A stretch of 64,000 bases of DNA from Pyxicephalus adspersus (taxonomy: Eukaryota > Chordata > Amphibia > Anura > Pyxicephalidae), in NCBI RefSeq assembly GCF_032062135.1, contig NC_092869.1, forward strand, positions 46,347,522 to 46,411,521. Direction: 5' to 3'. Positions 11,062-21,008 of this stretch are shown here, piece by piece. The notes under the pieces are model-generated. The model worked only from the letters and a program-made list of their open reading frames with translations. It was not told where the DNA came from and did no database searches. Position numbers and translations under genes: made by a program. The first letter of the stretch is position 1, and each line of letters starts with the position of its first letter.

Positions 11062-11909
11062 ATTGCTGGGATAGAGGTCATGGTCATGGGACCACCGACG
11101 CCACCCCTCCTCATGGAGTTGAGTTCTATCTTTTATTTTCCATTTTCCAAGCAAGTAATAATAAAGCAAAATAAAAAGCTTTATCCAGAGTTGTGCTATA
11201 ACACAAGCGTAAACAAGGCAAAACTTAACTAACATTTCCGCCCCTCTGCTTTTAAGATTTCCGTAGGTGGAAAAAGCATCTTGAAGCGCTAAGACGAAGC
11301 AGCTTTGGGAATTGAGAGGATCCAGCTGTTCGGAGATGAAAGGAAACGGTAAAAAGTCTGAGCGCTGACACGCCAGGAGCTGCATTACAGCGGAAGGGAC
11401 GGGGTTAAGCAGTGGGCGAACTGACTTTTCTTTGGAGGTGCATGGCAGTATTTTTAGCTGCCGCTTGATTACCCTTTAATGTATATTTCTGATGGTTGCA
11501 GAGTGGCGGCGGGGCGTTGGAGAATTCGGGGAGGGGGAAGCACAGGTCGAGTTCACCGTGAAAGCTGTAGGACAAAAATTAAAGAAGTTTTATTTATAAT
11601 ATTCTTCCAGCAGGCGGCGGCGCTAAGTAACTCACACGGGGCGACGGCTGCAAGAGGTCAAAGACGTTTCACAGATTGGAAATACACAAACAATATTACA
11701 CTCCTTTAGTGAAGGAAAGTGCTGCCACACCTGGCCGGGGTTTCTCATGTCCTCATCTTGTGGACTAAGATCTGTAAGTGGAAGGAAAAAAAAACAAGCA
11801 AAGGTTATTGGTAAAAAAGAACTCCACCTATGCTGAAATATAAATGGTAAAAACCAATGGGCCCCAGACTGGGTGTCCTATGCAGCTGCTGCAGACTGTC
11901 ACATTGCTT
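11062..11909. other. Unique sequence with a CpG-richer patch
   Basis: Unlike its AT-rich surroundings, 11480-11660 holds several GGCGGCG-type clusters and many CpG dinucleotides. A splice-acceptor-like TTCTTCCAG precedes GCGGCGGCG at about 11610. A 76-codon frame at 11479-11709 spans this patch but has no recognisable domain. It could be a regulatory or first-exon remnant. I do not call a gene. Confidence 0.35.
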
Positions 11910-12309
11910 CTACATTGAGATCTCACACCAATCTATAGCATACAGATCCCCCACTTAGACCTCAGACCAATCCATATAAATATATAATAGATTCCCCATT
12001 CAGACCTATGAGATCTGTACTCTAGTACAGACCTAGATGGGGGATATGTATGTACATTGCCTAGTGTAAGGTCTTGATTGACGATCTCTATGTATGGACT
12101 GATTTGTAGTCTGGATGAGGGATTATTGGTAAATGGACTGGTCTGAGGTCTGTATAGGGATTTTGTGTGTAGAGGGAGCGGTTTGTCATCTGGATGGTGG
12201 ATCTGCTTGTACAAGAATGTCATAGGTTTGGGTGAAAGGTCTGTATGTACATGGCCAGGTAAGAGGTTTGGATGAGGGATCTATATGTATATGGACTGGC
12301 TTGTGTTCT
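11910..12309. repeat. 40-bp satellite, diverged monomers, with an inversion
   Basis: Monomers of about 40 bp carry TATGGACTGG and GTCTGGATGAGGGAT. From about 12030 they read on the plus strand. At about 11910-12007 at least two monomers read in the opposite direction (for example AGACCTCAGACCAATCCATA). The junction near 12005-12040 is flanked by AGACCT and AGACCT-like arms. Monomers are strongly diverged, unlike the adjoining 79-bp array. Confidence 0.75.
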
Positions 12310-12704
12310 GGATGAGGAACTGTTGGTATATGGACTGGGTTAGGGTCTGGGTATGGGATCCATAGATATATGGACTGGTTTAACATCTGGATGAGGAACT
12401 GTTGGTATATGGACTGGGCTAGGGTCTGGGTATGGGATCTGTAGATATATGGACTGGTTTAACATCTGGATGAGGAACTGTTGGTATATGGACTGGGCTA
12501 GGGTCTGGGTATGGGATCTGTAGATATATGGACTGGTTTAACATCTGGATGAGGAACTGTTGGTATATGGACTGGGCTAGGGTCTGGGTATGGGATCTGT
12601 AGATATATGGACTGGTTTAACATCTGGATGAGGAACTGTTGGTATATGGACTGGGCTAGGGTCTGGGTATGGGATCTGTAGATATATGGACTGGTTTAAC
12701 ATCT
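12310..12704 (+). repeat. 79-bp higher-order repeat, five near-identical copies
   Basis: Five head-to-tail copies start at 12310, 12389, 12468, 12547 and 12626. Each is a dimer of a 39-bp monomer (GGATGAGGAACTGTTGG...) and a 40-bp monomer (GGGTATGGGATCTGTAG...). Copies 2-5 look identical to me and the first differs at a few sites. This is a homogenised dimeric repeat grown from the diverged monomers upstream. Confidence 0.95.
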
Positions 12705-12708
12705 TATA

Positions 12709-12751
12709 CTGGTGAAAGATCTTATATATATATATATAGATCTTTCACCAG
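12709..12751. repeat. Perfect 14-bp inverted repeat around a TA run
   Basis: Arms 12709-12722 (CTGGTGAAAGATCT) and 12738-12751 are exact reverse complements. The 15 bases between are alternating TA, so the whole 43 bases can extrude as a cruciform. It lies directly at the end of the 79-bp array and may mark the array boundary. Confidence 0.9.
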
Positions 12752-12830
12752 CCAAAGTATTTCACTCTGTCCAGTACTGATGAGCTCACCTCCCTGATAA
12801 AGGAATGTTAAGAGCAGCACAAAACCATTT

Positions 12831-13060
12831 AATATAAGAATTCATAATTCATTGTCCAACAACAAAGATATAGTCCACGCATTTCGGGGCTCCAGCATCA
12901 TCCCCCCTTCATCAGGGGTGTATTAGGCTGAACAAAGCATGATGATGGATAGCAACAAACTTTAATCAACCTCATTCAGCCCTAATGAAGGAGGGACTTG
13001 CTGGACCTGCAAAAAAGTTGGTTAAATTTGTTGGACTATAAATTGTGAACTCAAAAGTTT
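12831..13060. repeat. Inverted-repeat element with outward-facing hammerhead-like motifs
   Basis: The left arm on the minus strand holds CTGATGAAGGGG ... CCCCGAAATGCGTGGAC (12876-12916). The right arm on the plus strand has the eroded CTAATGAAGGAGGGAC ... GCAAAAAAGTTGG (about 12982-13023). Outward of each motif both arms continue with GGACTATA, TTTGTTG-like and GAATTC/GAACTC landmarks. In the left arm the CTGANGA box is intact, stem II is GGGG/CCCC, the GAA box is intact, stem III is ATG/CGT with a wobble, and the base at the cleavage site is G instead of A, C or U. Confidence 0.6.
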
Positions 13061-13109
13061 GGCATTCTTTTCCCCAATATTTCAGAAAACCTCAGAAAAG
13101 TAATGGACA

Positions 13110-14130
13110 GAAGAACTTGGATGTCCTGCAAATAGCCCTGACCTCCACCCTACTGAACACCTTGGGGAAGAATTGCAATGGTGAGCCAGGTCGTCTCATC
13201 CAAAATTAGTCCCTGAGCTAAAAGAAATCGGAACAAATTTTCACAGACAAAACCCAAAATATTGTGGGAAGTCTTTTGAGAAGAATAAAGACTGTAATAG
13301 GAGCAACTCCATATTTACTGCCCATGAATTCGGAATAGGACTGAGCCCCTGTTCACAAAGCTAAATCCATGGTTTGACCAGTTTGATGTGGAGGAACTTG
13401 ATTGCCTTGCACAGATCCCTGACCTCAACCTTACTGAACACCTTTGGGAAGAATTGGAATGGTGAGCCATCCAACATAAATCCCTGACCTAAAAACAAAA
13501 TATAACAAATTCCCACAGCCACCGTCCAAAATCTTAACGGAAGTCTTTTGGGAAGAGCGAAGGTTACTATAGGGTGCAACTCCATATTAACTGCCCATCG
13601 TTTGGGAATAGGTTTGAGTCCATTTACAAATCCAGCTCCATAATGTGACCAGCTTGGTGTGGAGGAACCTGAATGTCGTGCGCAGAGCCTCATCCCTACT
13701 GAACACCTTGGTAATGAATTGTAATGGTGAGCCAGGTTGTCTGCTCCAACATCAGTCCCTGACCTAAAAGAAACAGGAACAAATTCACACAGACCTTTTC
13801 CAAAAGTTTTGGTGAAGTCTTTTGGGAAGTATGAAGGTTGTTATATGGGGCCAACTTTATATGATCTGCCCATGGTTTTGAAATAGGACTGAGCCCTTTT
13901 TCACAAAGCCAACTCCATGGTTTGACTAGCTTGGTGTGGAGGAACTCAAATGTCCTGTACAGAGCCCTGACCTCAACTCTTCGGGATAAATTGGAATGCA
14001 GATTGTCAGCCAGGTCTTCTCATTCAACCTGACCTCACAAAAGGTCCCAGAAAAATACCCCCCCAAAAAATCTTGCAAAAGCTTTCCAATAGAGCAGGGA
14101 AGAGGCTGGTATACCTGCAAAGTAACATTT
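13110..14130 (+). mobile_element. Tandem array of four units from a dead Tc1-type transposase 3' end
   Basis: Four units of about 277 bp are recognisable by the block at 13113, 13394, 13665 and 13942. In unit 2 it reads ELDCLAQIPDLNLTEHLWEE, and in unit 1 the same frame gives SPDLHPTEHLGEEL. This matches the SPDLNPIEHLWDEL block around the last catalytic residue of Tc1/mariner (DDE) transposases, followed by sequence for the C-terminus and the 3' untranslated part. Units 1-3 share a stop right after that block, from a short deletion. Unit 4 keeps the longer ancestral sequence (GCAGATTGTCAGCCAGG) but has lost the catalytic-glutamate codons. So an already broken fragment was amplified. No unit is functional. 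Confidence 0.85.
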
Positions 14131-14562
14131 AATTAGTTATGTAATAGACAAGATAAGCTAACTAGTGTGGCGGTGGTGTCCAGACAGTAGAGATACTTAG
14201 TAAGTCTTTGCCAACCACAAACAAGGGCTGGATACTGGACTGTTCCTACACAGGAACAATCTTCATTTTCAAGTTTTTGGTTTGTCATCTGAATAGATTT
14301 CTAAATGCATAAAATGTATTGTTATATCTCTATTATCTGATCCAATAATAACACTTAGAGGTCTCTTCACGCTCAGTACAGATTCCTTTGTTTCCAGCGG
14401 TACACAGAGGAATCAGCAGAGATTTCTATGTACATCACCTTCTATGGAGTGAGAGGGAAGTTCCCTCTAAGCTGTGAATTCTGAAATAATTCATCGTAGC
14501 CACTGACATCTCCAACATTAGATGAAACTTATGGATCACTGAAATAGATTGCAGCTTCCTAA
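14131..14562. other. Unique intergenic sequence
   Basis: Spacer between the Tc1-derived array and the polypurine tract. Nothing recognised. Confidence 0.4.
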
Positions 14563-15625
14563 AATTAGGAAGAGGGAGAGGAGAACATAGAAGGGGAGGA
14601 TGGGGAGAAAAGAAAATTGAAAGAAGAGAGGGAGAAAATGTTAAATGAGAAAGAAGGATGAAGAAGAGAAGGAGGAGGTGAAGAGAGGAAAAAGGAAGAG
14701 GAGAGGGGGGAGAGAGAGGATCCGGAGAGAGGAAGAAGAGGACAAAGGGAAAAAAGATTAAAGAAGACGGGAGAGAGAAGAGGAGAGAAGGAGAGTATTA
14801 GGAGAGGAAACGAGGATGATGAGAGGAGAGAGGTAGAACAGAGGAGATAAGGAGAGGATGTGGAGAGGAAAGAGGGGAGAAAGATGAGTATGAGGAGAGG
14901 AGAGAAAAGGGGGATAAGGAAAGGAGGGAAAAAGAGGACAAGGAAAGGAGAAGAGAAAGAAGAGGGAGGAAAAATGAAGAGATGAGAGAAGGAAAATATG
15001 ATGAGAAGGCGAAGAAGGGGAGAGGAGAGCAAAGAAGAGAAGAAAGAAGAAGAAGCAGAGAGAGAAGAGTGAAGGAGAGATATGATAAAAAGAAAGACAA
15101 GAAAAAAAGGAGAAGATGAGATGAAGGGAAAAAGTGGATAAGGAAAAGGAGAGGAAAAATGAAGAAATGAGAGAAGGAAAGGGAGATAAGAAGGAGAAGA
15201 AGGGGAGGGGGGAGCAAGAAGGTAGCGAGTGAGAAGAGTGAAGGAGAGATATGAGAAAAAGAAAGAAAAGAAAAAGAGAAGATGAGAAGGAGGGAAAGAT
15301 GGAAGGATAGAAAGAGAGGGAAATAAAGAAGAAAAACTGGGGAAGTGGGGTAAGGAGAAGAAGAGGTAATGAGAGAGATGAGTAGTAAGAAGAAGGGAAT
15401 GGAAAGACAGAGGTAAGTAATGGGGGAGAGAGGAGAGTAAGGGAGGGAGATAGAAGAAAGGAAATGGAGAAATTGAAGAGCGGTGAGACCTGAGAGAGAA
15501 TGAGAATGAATGGTAGAGAAAGAAAAGAAAGGAGAGAGAGGGAGGAAAGGAGACAGAGAAGTGAGTAGAGATGGAGATAAAGATACAAGAAAAGAGAGAT
15601 GGAGACAGAAAGGAAGATACACAGA
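14563..15625 (+). repeat. About 1 kb polypurine tract (GA-rich on plus strand)
   Basis: Over about 1,060 bases the plus strand is almost entirely A and G, in irregular GGAGA/GAAGA/GAAAG patterns with scattered T and few C. Long minus-strand open frames here (up to 357 codons, nearly all Ser, Leu, Phe and Pro) are a consequence of the pyrimidine strand lacking stop codons and do not represent proteins. Such tracts can form triplex DNA and often mutate by slippage. Confidence 0.9.
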
Positions 15626-16320
15626 GACACTGATCCAATGTATCAACATTTGTATATACCTGTGCATTAAGCTGGATTTATATAGGGTCAGTTGTCCCAA
15701 TCTGGATCCTGGTCGGCTGATTCTCCTGGTGGGTCCAATGATGGGACTTACCTGCATAGTTCCCGGCTATGTACCCGAAGGACATTTTTGAGATGGACTA
15801 ATCCTCTAAATATTCCCACATTACCGGAGTCACCGATTCTCACAGAGCTCCTTTTACTCCTCCAATTCAGAATCTTCTTAAACCCCTTTTTATGTTTAAT
15901 GATGTTTGGGTCTATGGATTAAATGTAACCTACTAAACGGCAGTAAAACCTCCGGGCTAATTAAATCCATCTTTAGAGGTTCATATAGATACTTTAATCC
16001 GGACGACACAAAATGGTCTTCTAATTACCAACAGATTTGTTTGTGGAACTCCTCGATGTAATGCCCACTTAAATCATTTACATGAATGACATAAAGTCGG
16101 CCTTTGTATGTTGCTACTCAGCGCACTCATTAGAAGCTAATTAGCGGGATTGCCTGCTCTAAAAACAGCCTCACCGCGTGCGCTAAACCAACGTCATTGA
16201 TTCTCGTACAAATGATAATTACAATGTAAATAATGACATGAGCCAGCGGTGGAGGCGACATTCAGAAAAAAAAAAAACAGACTGAGAAGGAAAAGAAAGG
16301 GCATTTGATGGTAATAAAGT
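15626..16320. other. Unique sequence, possible conserved noncoding DNA
   Basis: No repeats. 15930-16260 is complex sequence with several CpGs and homeodomain-type TAATTA/CTAATTAG cores (for example near 15958 and 16135), a texture often seen in conserved enhancers. Conservation cannot be judged from one sequence. Confidence 0.3.
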
Positions 16321-17219
16321 GTGTGTCAAGTCTTTGACTAAGTTGACTAAGGCTCAGGTTGCGAAGACTTGATAGGGTTGTCTAGGTTCAGATCTGGGGT
16401 GATTTAGCTGGGGTGAAAATTAGCAGGTACCCTGAACAGCAGGTGGCAGTGAGTGCCACCGAAGGGCTCAAATTATTCATTCTCTATTGGATTGCCACAT
16501 AGCATCTCCCCAGAGGAAGTGGTTCAGGGTTGGGGCTACATTTATGGATAGGGCAACCTTTAGGGTTGGGGTTCCTATTGGGGTTAGGCCATGCTACATT
16601 AGCAATGCAGAAATTCTGCAAAATCCCAGTTGGTTACACAATAATGATCACTTATTATTGTTTGACATAAAATGTAGCTAACGCGTTTTACGGCACTTTT
16701 TTAAGTCTTTGGGAGCATCATATTTGTGCACTGCAGTGTGCCAAGGGTGGCCCGATTGTCCGCTGCGTGCCCCCTGTCTGGCATCAGCAGTAGAATATAT
16801 TTACACTCTGAACGCTTCTTGGCCCTAAAGAGTTAAAATTGATTTTGTGATTTGATGCAAAACGCATTACATTATCTCGCGGTCAGCCCAGTGTGATTGC
16901 TCCGTCCTCGTGCGGAGATTCTGAGGTCTGACAAAAGCAGGGCCTCTATTTTCTGCTCTTTAATGGGGAGCTGTGTGATGTTCATGAATAGGCTACAATT
17001 TTTTTTCTTTTTTGTATACACAAATGGCTCTTTTGCCTTCAGAGCCGCTGAATTATATTCGGCCACTTTATTCCTCTGTGGATGGCACAATAGGAAAATC
17101 AAATGAGGTAATGTGACCTCTCCGCATAATAATAAGGAAGGAAATTTAGAGGGTCAGTCCAATCGAAAGTTAGAATTTAGCTTTTGGTAGAAAAGAAGTA
17201 AAAAAAGTTTCCTCTACAT
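16321..17219. other. Mostly unique sequence, possible old dispersed repeat
   Basis: 16435-16600 shares short landmarks with 19130-19250 (a GCAGT..GTGCCACC-like block, ATTCATTCTCTAT), so both may be remnants of one dispersed repeat. A G-rich stretch with GGGTTGGGGTTCC lies at about 16563-16585. A minus-strand GTAAAACGCGTTAG occurs at 16678-16691, sharing the AAACGCGTT block of the hammerhead-like family without a first box. Confidence 0.35.
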
Positions 17220-18165
17220 CTTGGGGATTCTAATGGTGAGTTCCTGGGTTTGTACCCCGGCTTTGCCCGTTATGAGGGTCTCTTATCTCTGTATTGGGTT
17301 CCTGGGTCTGCACACCTGATGTGCCCAAAGCAAGGGTCCCCCCATCCCAAGTAAGTAGGTCTGTACCCCAATTGTGCATATTATGAGGGCCTCTCATCTC
17401 AATGCTGGGATCCGGGTTCTGTATACATACTGTGCCCATTTTAAGGGTTCCCCCATCAGGTTAGTAGGTCTTTACCCCATCTGTGCCCATTATAAGGGTC
17501 TTTCACTATTCTTTGCTGTGTTCCTAGGTCTGTGCACCTATTGTGCCCATTATGAGGGCTCACACAATCCCTGTTTTTGGTTCTCGGGCCTACACCCCTT
17601 CTGTGCCAAGTTTCAGGGCTCCCACCATCCCTGTGTTGGGTTCTCAGGTCAATACCCCTTCTGTGCCAATTTTGAGGGTTCCCACCATCCCTGTGTTGAG
17701 TTCTCGGGTCTACACCCCTTCTGTGCCAATTATGTGGATTACCAACATCCCTGTGTTGGGTTCTCGGGTCTACACCCCTTCTGTGCAAATCTTTAGGGCT
17801 CCCACCATCCCTGTGTTGGGTTCTCGGGCTAGTACCCCTTCTGTGCCTATTATGAGGGCTCCCACTATCCATGTGCTGGGTTCTCGGGATGGTACCCCTT
17901 CTGTGCCCATTATGAGGGCTCCCACTATCCATGTACAGGGTTCCAGGGTGTGTACGCTTCTGTGCCCATTATGAGGGGTTCCTACCATCCCTGTGCTGAG
18001 TTCCTGGGTCTGTACCCATACTGTACCCATATTAAGGTTTCCCCACATCCCCCATCAAGGTAGTAGGTCTGTACCCCGATTGTGCCCCTTATCAGGGTCT
18101 ATAACTATTCTTGTGTTGGGTTTTTGGGTCTGTACCCCTTCTGTGTCCATTATGAGGGGTAGTTC
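17220..18165 (+). repeat. 60-bp minisatellite, locus 2, about 16 units
   Basis: The core array at 17560-17950 repeats every 60 bases with GGTTCTCGGGTCTACACCCC, TTCTGTGCCAATTATGAGGG and CTCCCACCATCCCTGTGTTG. Outer units are more diverged, the usual pattern of unequal exchange acting on the middle. Because 60 is divisible by three, long frames stay open on both strands (17374-17796, 17456-17932, 17543-17974), and these are not genes. The same repeat is found, more diverged, at 8380-9040. Confidence 0.95.
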
Positions 18166-19280
18166 CTAAGCTGCCCCTGCCCCTCTTTCACTCTTAGATG
18201 TCTTCCAGGCTGATTGATGGCCAATATTATTCACCAGACTTTCCCTGAGCCCAGACTGACATTAACACAGCCAAGCCTAAACATGGACAGTGAAATGAAG
18301 AGCGGCACAGTAATGAGCTCATCTCTCTGTCACTCTGCTCTCTCCTCTTCTTAGCACACTTCTGACTGCCTACTTGTGCTGCTTCTTTCTCACCCGCTCT
18401 AGGCTTTGCCGTAATGGGAATTTATGAGCCTGACACCATATCAGATAAATGTAATGATGTATCAATGAATACAGAGCTGCATAAATTTGCGCCTTTTATA
18501 TCTCGCTGTAGCTCAGCTTCCAGACGTTAATTGGCATTCTGATTGTGCAGCGTGCGAGGCTAATCCTGTATGTAGGCGATGAATCTTCAGCTCTCGGCGG
18601 TCGCTCATGTGATCCGCCAAAGAATCCCTTTAGGTCTGAAGCAAAGCAACAGACGGCAAGGCATCGGGGAATCTTCTATCGGAGCAGCAGGAAAGAATCT
18701 CTAAAAGATAAATTCTGCCACCGCACAAAGAACGAAACAAAAGGCGGCCTGGAAATTGACGTAAGATGATTTGAAAGGAAACAAAAAATCAAACGGGAAA
18801 GGTCAATCCGCTATCTACAGGGATCCCTGTCCGAGGGGATAAAAATAGGAAAATGAGTCCTATTTATAATTGGCTTTGTGGGAATCTGACGCGTTTCAGA
18901 GCATAGACGTGTAGAACGGGGCACTGTGGTCTGGTCATGTGACTTCCATATTGGGGGTGAATTATTACCCAAATTAAAAATGATGCTAAAGCTGAACACC
19001 TATTGTCACCCAGCAGGGTAAAGCTGCACACCACTGGATCCAGAAAGCTTCGATCAAGCGACTGGCACCTTGCCAACTGCTCATTCACTTGCACCACAGC
19101 ACTGCTCCCTAATAAAACAGCAGCTTTGACATTGGGTGGCAGTAAGCAGTACTATACCACTCACTGCTGCCCCCATTCATTCTCTATAGGCGGTGGGTAA
19201 GGCTACGTGTAGCATCCCGCCAAGGGAGCGGTTCCCTGGCATGAGAAAACCCAACCTCACCGCCAGTCCTAAGGTTATCA
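18166..19280. other. Mostly unique sequence, one AAACGCGTC block
   Basis: 18400-18760 is unrepeated with moderate CpG content and could be regulatory. A minus-strand TGAAACGCGTCAGATT lies at about 18884-18898, sharing the 3' half of the hammerhead-like motif with no clear first box. 18990-19280 may be a remnant of the dispersed repeat also seen near 16435-16600. Confidence 0.35.
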
Positions 19281-20022
19281 TTGTTCAGGTATATTTGGGG
19301 AGAAACCGACGCGTTTTGCCTCTTACTGAATTCTATTACTTGCTGTATGATTAGGCCCTGCTAGGGGACAGAAGACATCAAAATAAGGCATAAGTATATT
19401 GTCCTTGAAGATGCTTAAGAAATAAAGCTAATTTTAGGTTTTGTGGATCAAATGGTGTGCAGATTTACAATATACATACAATACAAAATTAAGCAAATTT
19501 GGGGATCGACAGTGACCAGAGGAGGCAAAATCCTGCAGCTAAGTTTGTGGTAGAACATCTAAGAAACTGTATATATGAAAAGTAGCAAAAAAAAAAACAG
19601 CTTTGGGCAAAACAATACTTTGGTGTTGCTTTTCTTCCATCCCATCACTAGATGTCCCCAGCGTTCCAAGTTCAGGTAACATGGAAGACAAACTGACGCG
19701 TTTCGCCTTTTTCTGAACTTTATTATTTGCTGTATGTTTAAGCCCCAATAGGGGCAAAAAACCTAATCCAAGGGTGGGAGTGTGGTGTAATTGAAGAAGC
19801 TAACTTTAGGTTTTGTGGATTCAGTGGTGTGCAGATTTACATTTTTTAGTAAGCAAGTTTGGGGAGTGACATTGTCTGGAGAGGGCAAACTCCTGCAGCT
19901 GAGTTTGTAGTAGAGCATTTGGAAAATAGTTTATATGAAAAGTATAGAAATGTTTTCGGGTAAACATATTTTGGTGTTACCTTTCTCATTCCTACCACTA
20001 GATGTCCTCAGTGTTCCAGGGC
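19281..20022 (-). repeat. Tandem duplication of a ~390-bp unit carrying AAACGCGTC
   Basis: Copy 1 is about 19281-19668 and copy 2 about 19669-20022. Shared landmarks in order: GACGCGTTT(T/C)GCC (19308 and 19695), ATTTGCTGTATG, TTTAGGTTTTGTGGAT, GGTGTGCAGATTTACA, AATCCTGCAGCTGAGTTTG-like sequence, ATATGAAAAGTA, TTTGGTGTTGC and CCACTAGATGTCC. On the minus strand each copy gives GGC(G/A)AAACGCGTC, the 3' half of the motif family described at 46418, preceded by TTCAG but without a clear CTGANGA box. Confidence 0.85.
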
Positions 20023-20330
20023 GAATGACGCCCAGAAGAACGAGAACACACTGTGAGTGTAGAGCGTCATAGACAGTGTCCTTCTTATATTCAGTAATAA
20101 TCAGTCATTGACACTTTCTGCACTCAAAAGAGGTGAATAGGGAGATATAGAACACTTGATATGGTAGCAGGATATGTAATGTTAGTCACACTTTAAAAGG
20201 GGTGGTATCATAGGGGACATAGTCCTTTGGGGGTCCTATAATTTGTTATGGGGGGGGAGGTGTCATAGTTACTGCAGTTGTTATAGATATGGAAATATAC
20301 CATGTTGGACACACTTATTATAGAATGAAG
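20023..20330. other. Short unique spacer
   Basis: Sequence between the 390-bp duplication and the 36-bp array. A run of eight G occurs at about 20252. Nothing else recognised. Confidence 0.4.
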
Positions 20331-21008
20331 AGATGTCATGGTGGTTACACATGTTATGTGGGGGTTTCAATGGTGGTCACACCTGTTATGGGAGGGGGAG
20401 ATGGCATGGTGGCCACATATGTTATAGGGGGAGGGCAGATGCCATAGTGGTCACTCTTGGTATGGGAGGAGGAGATGCCATGGTGGCCAAAATTGTTATG
20501 GGGGGGAAGTGCCATTGTGGTCACTCTTGTTATAGGAGGGGGAGATGCCATGGTGGTCACACTTGTTATAGGAGGGGGAGATGCCATGGTGGTCACTCTT
20601 GTTATGGGAGGGGGAGATGCCATGGTGGTCACTCTTGTTATGGGAGCAGGAGATACCATGGTGGTCACTCTTGTATTGGGAGGGAGACATGTTATGGTGG
20701 CCACACATGTTACGGGGGGAGATGCCATGGTGGTCACTCTTGGTATGGGAGGGGGAGATGCCATGGTGGTCACTCTTGTTATGGGAGCAGGAGATACCAT
20801 GGTGGTCACTCTTGTATTGGGAGGGAGACATGTTATGGGATGCCATGGTGGTCACTTTTGTTATGGGAGGGAGACATGTCATGGTGGCCACACATGTTAC
20901 GGGGGGAGATGCCATGGTGGTCACTCTTGGTATGGGAGCGGGAGATTCCATGGTGGTCACTCTTGTTATGGGTGGGGGTGGTCACTCCACAATTTACAAG
21001 GGGTGGGG
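20331..21008 (+). repeat. 36-bp minisatellite with a 141-bp higher-order unit
   Basis: The monomer is ATGCCATGGTGGTCACTCTT plus GTTATGGGAGGGGGAG (36 bp), about 18 units. Inside it a four-monomer block repeats: TTATGGGAGCAGGAGATACC occurs at 20638 and again at 20779, 141 bases apart, with the following variant monomers (GTATTGGGAGGGAGACATG, ACACATGTTACGGGG) in step. Because 36 is divisible by three, long frames stay open on both strands. They are repeat artefacts. Confidence 0.95.

Noticed and set aside
10789..11385. 198-codon minus-strand frame, the longest in non-repetitive-looking DNA
   Set aside because: It runs through the inverted-repeat element at 10771-11061, including the hammerhead-like motif, and has no domain. 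The open frame is a by-product of AT-rich, repeat-derived sequence.
11600..11720. Possible exon after the TTCTTCCAG acceptor-like site
   Set aside because: No matching donor, no domain, and no second exon could be recognised. Kept only as a CpG-rich patch.
14565..15757. Three overlapping minus-strand frames of 290-357 codons
   Set aside because: They are Ser/Leu/Phe/Pro-only translations of the pyrimidine strand of a purine tract, open in all three frames because stop codons need A or G after T.
16560..16590. TTAGGG-like interstitial telomeric repeat
   Set aside because: Only isolated GGGTTGGGGTT-like words, with no tandem TTAGGG.
17374..17974. Long frames of 140-158 codons on both strands
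   Set aside because: Artefact of a 60-bp tandem repeat, which keeps frames open because 60 is divisible by three.
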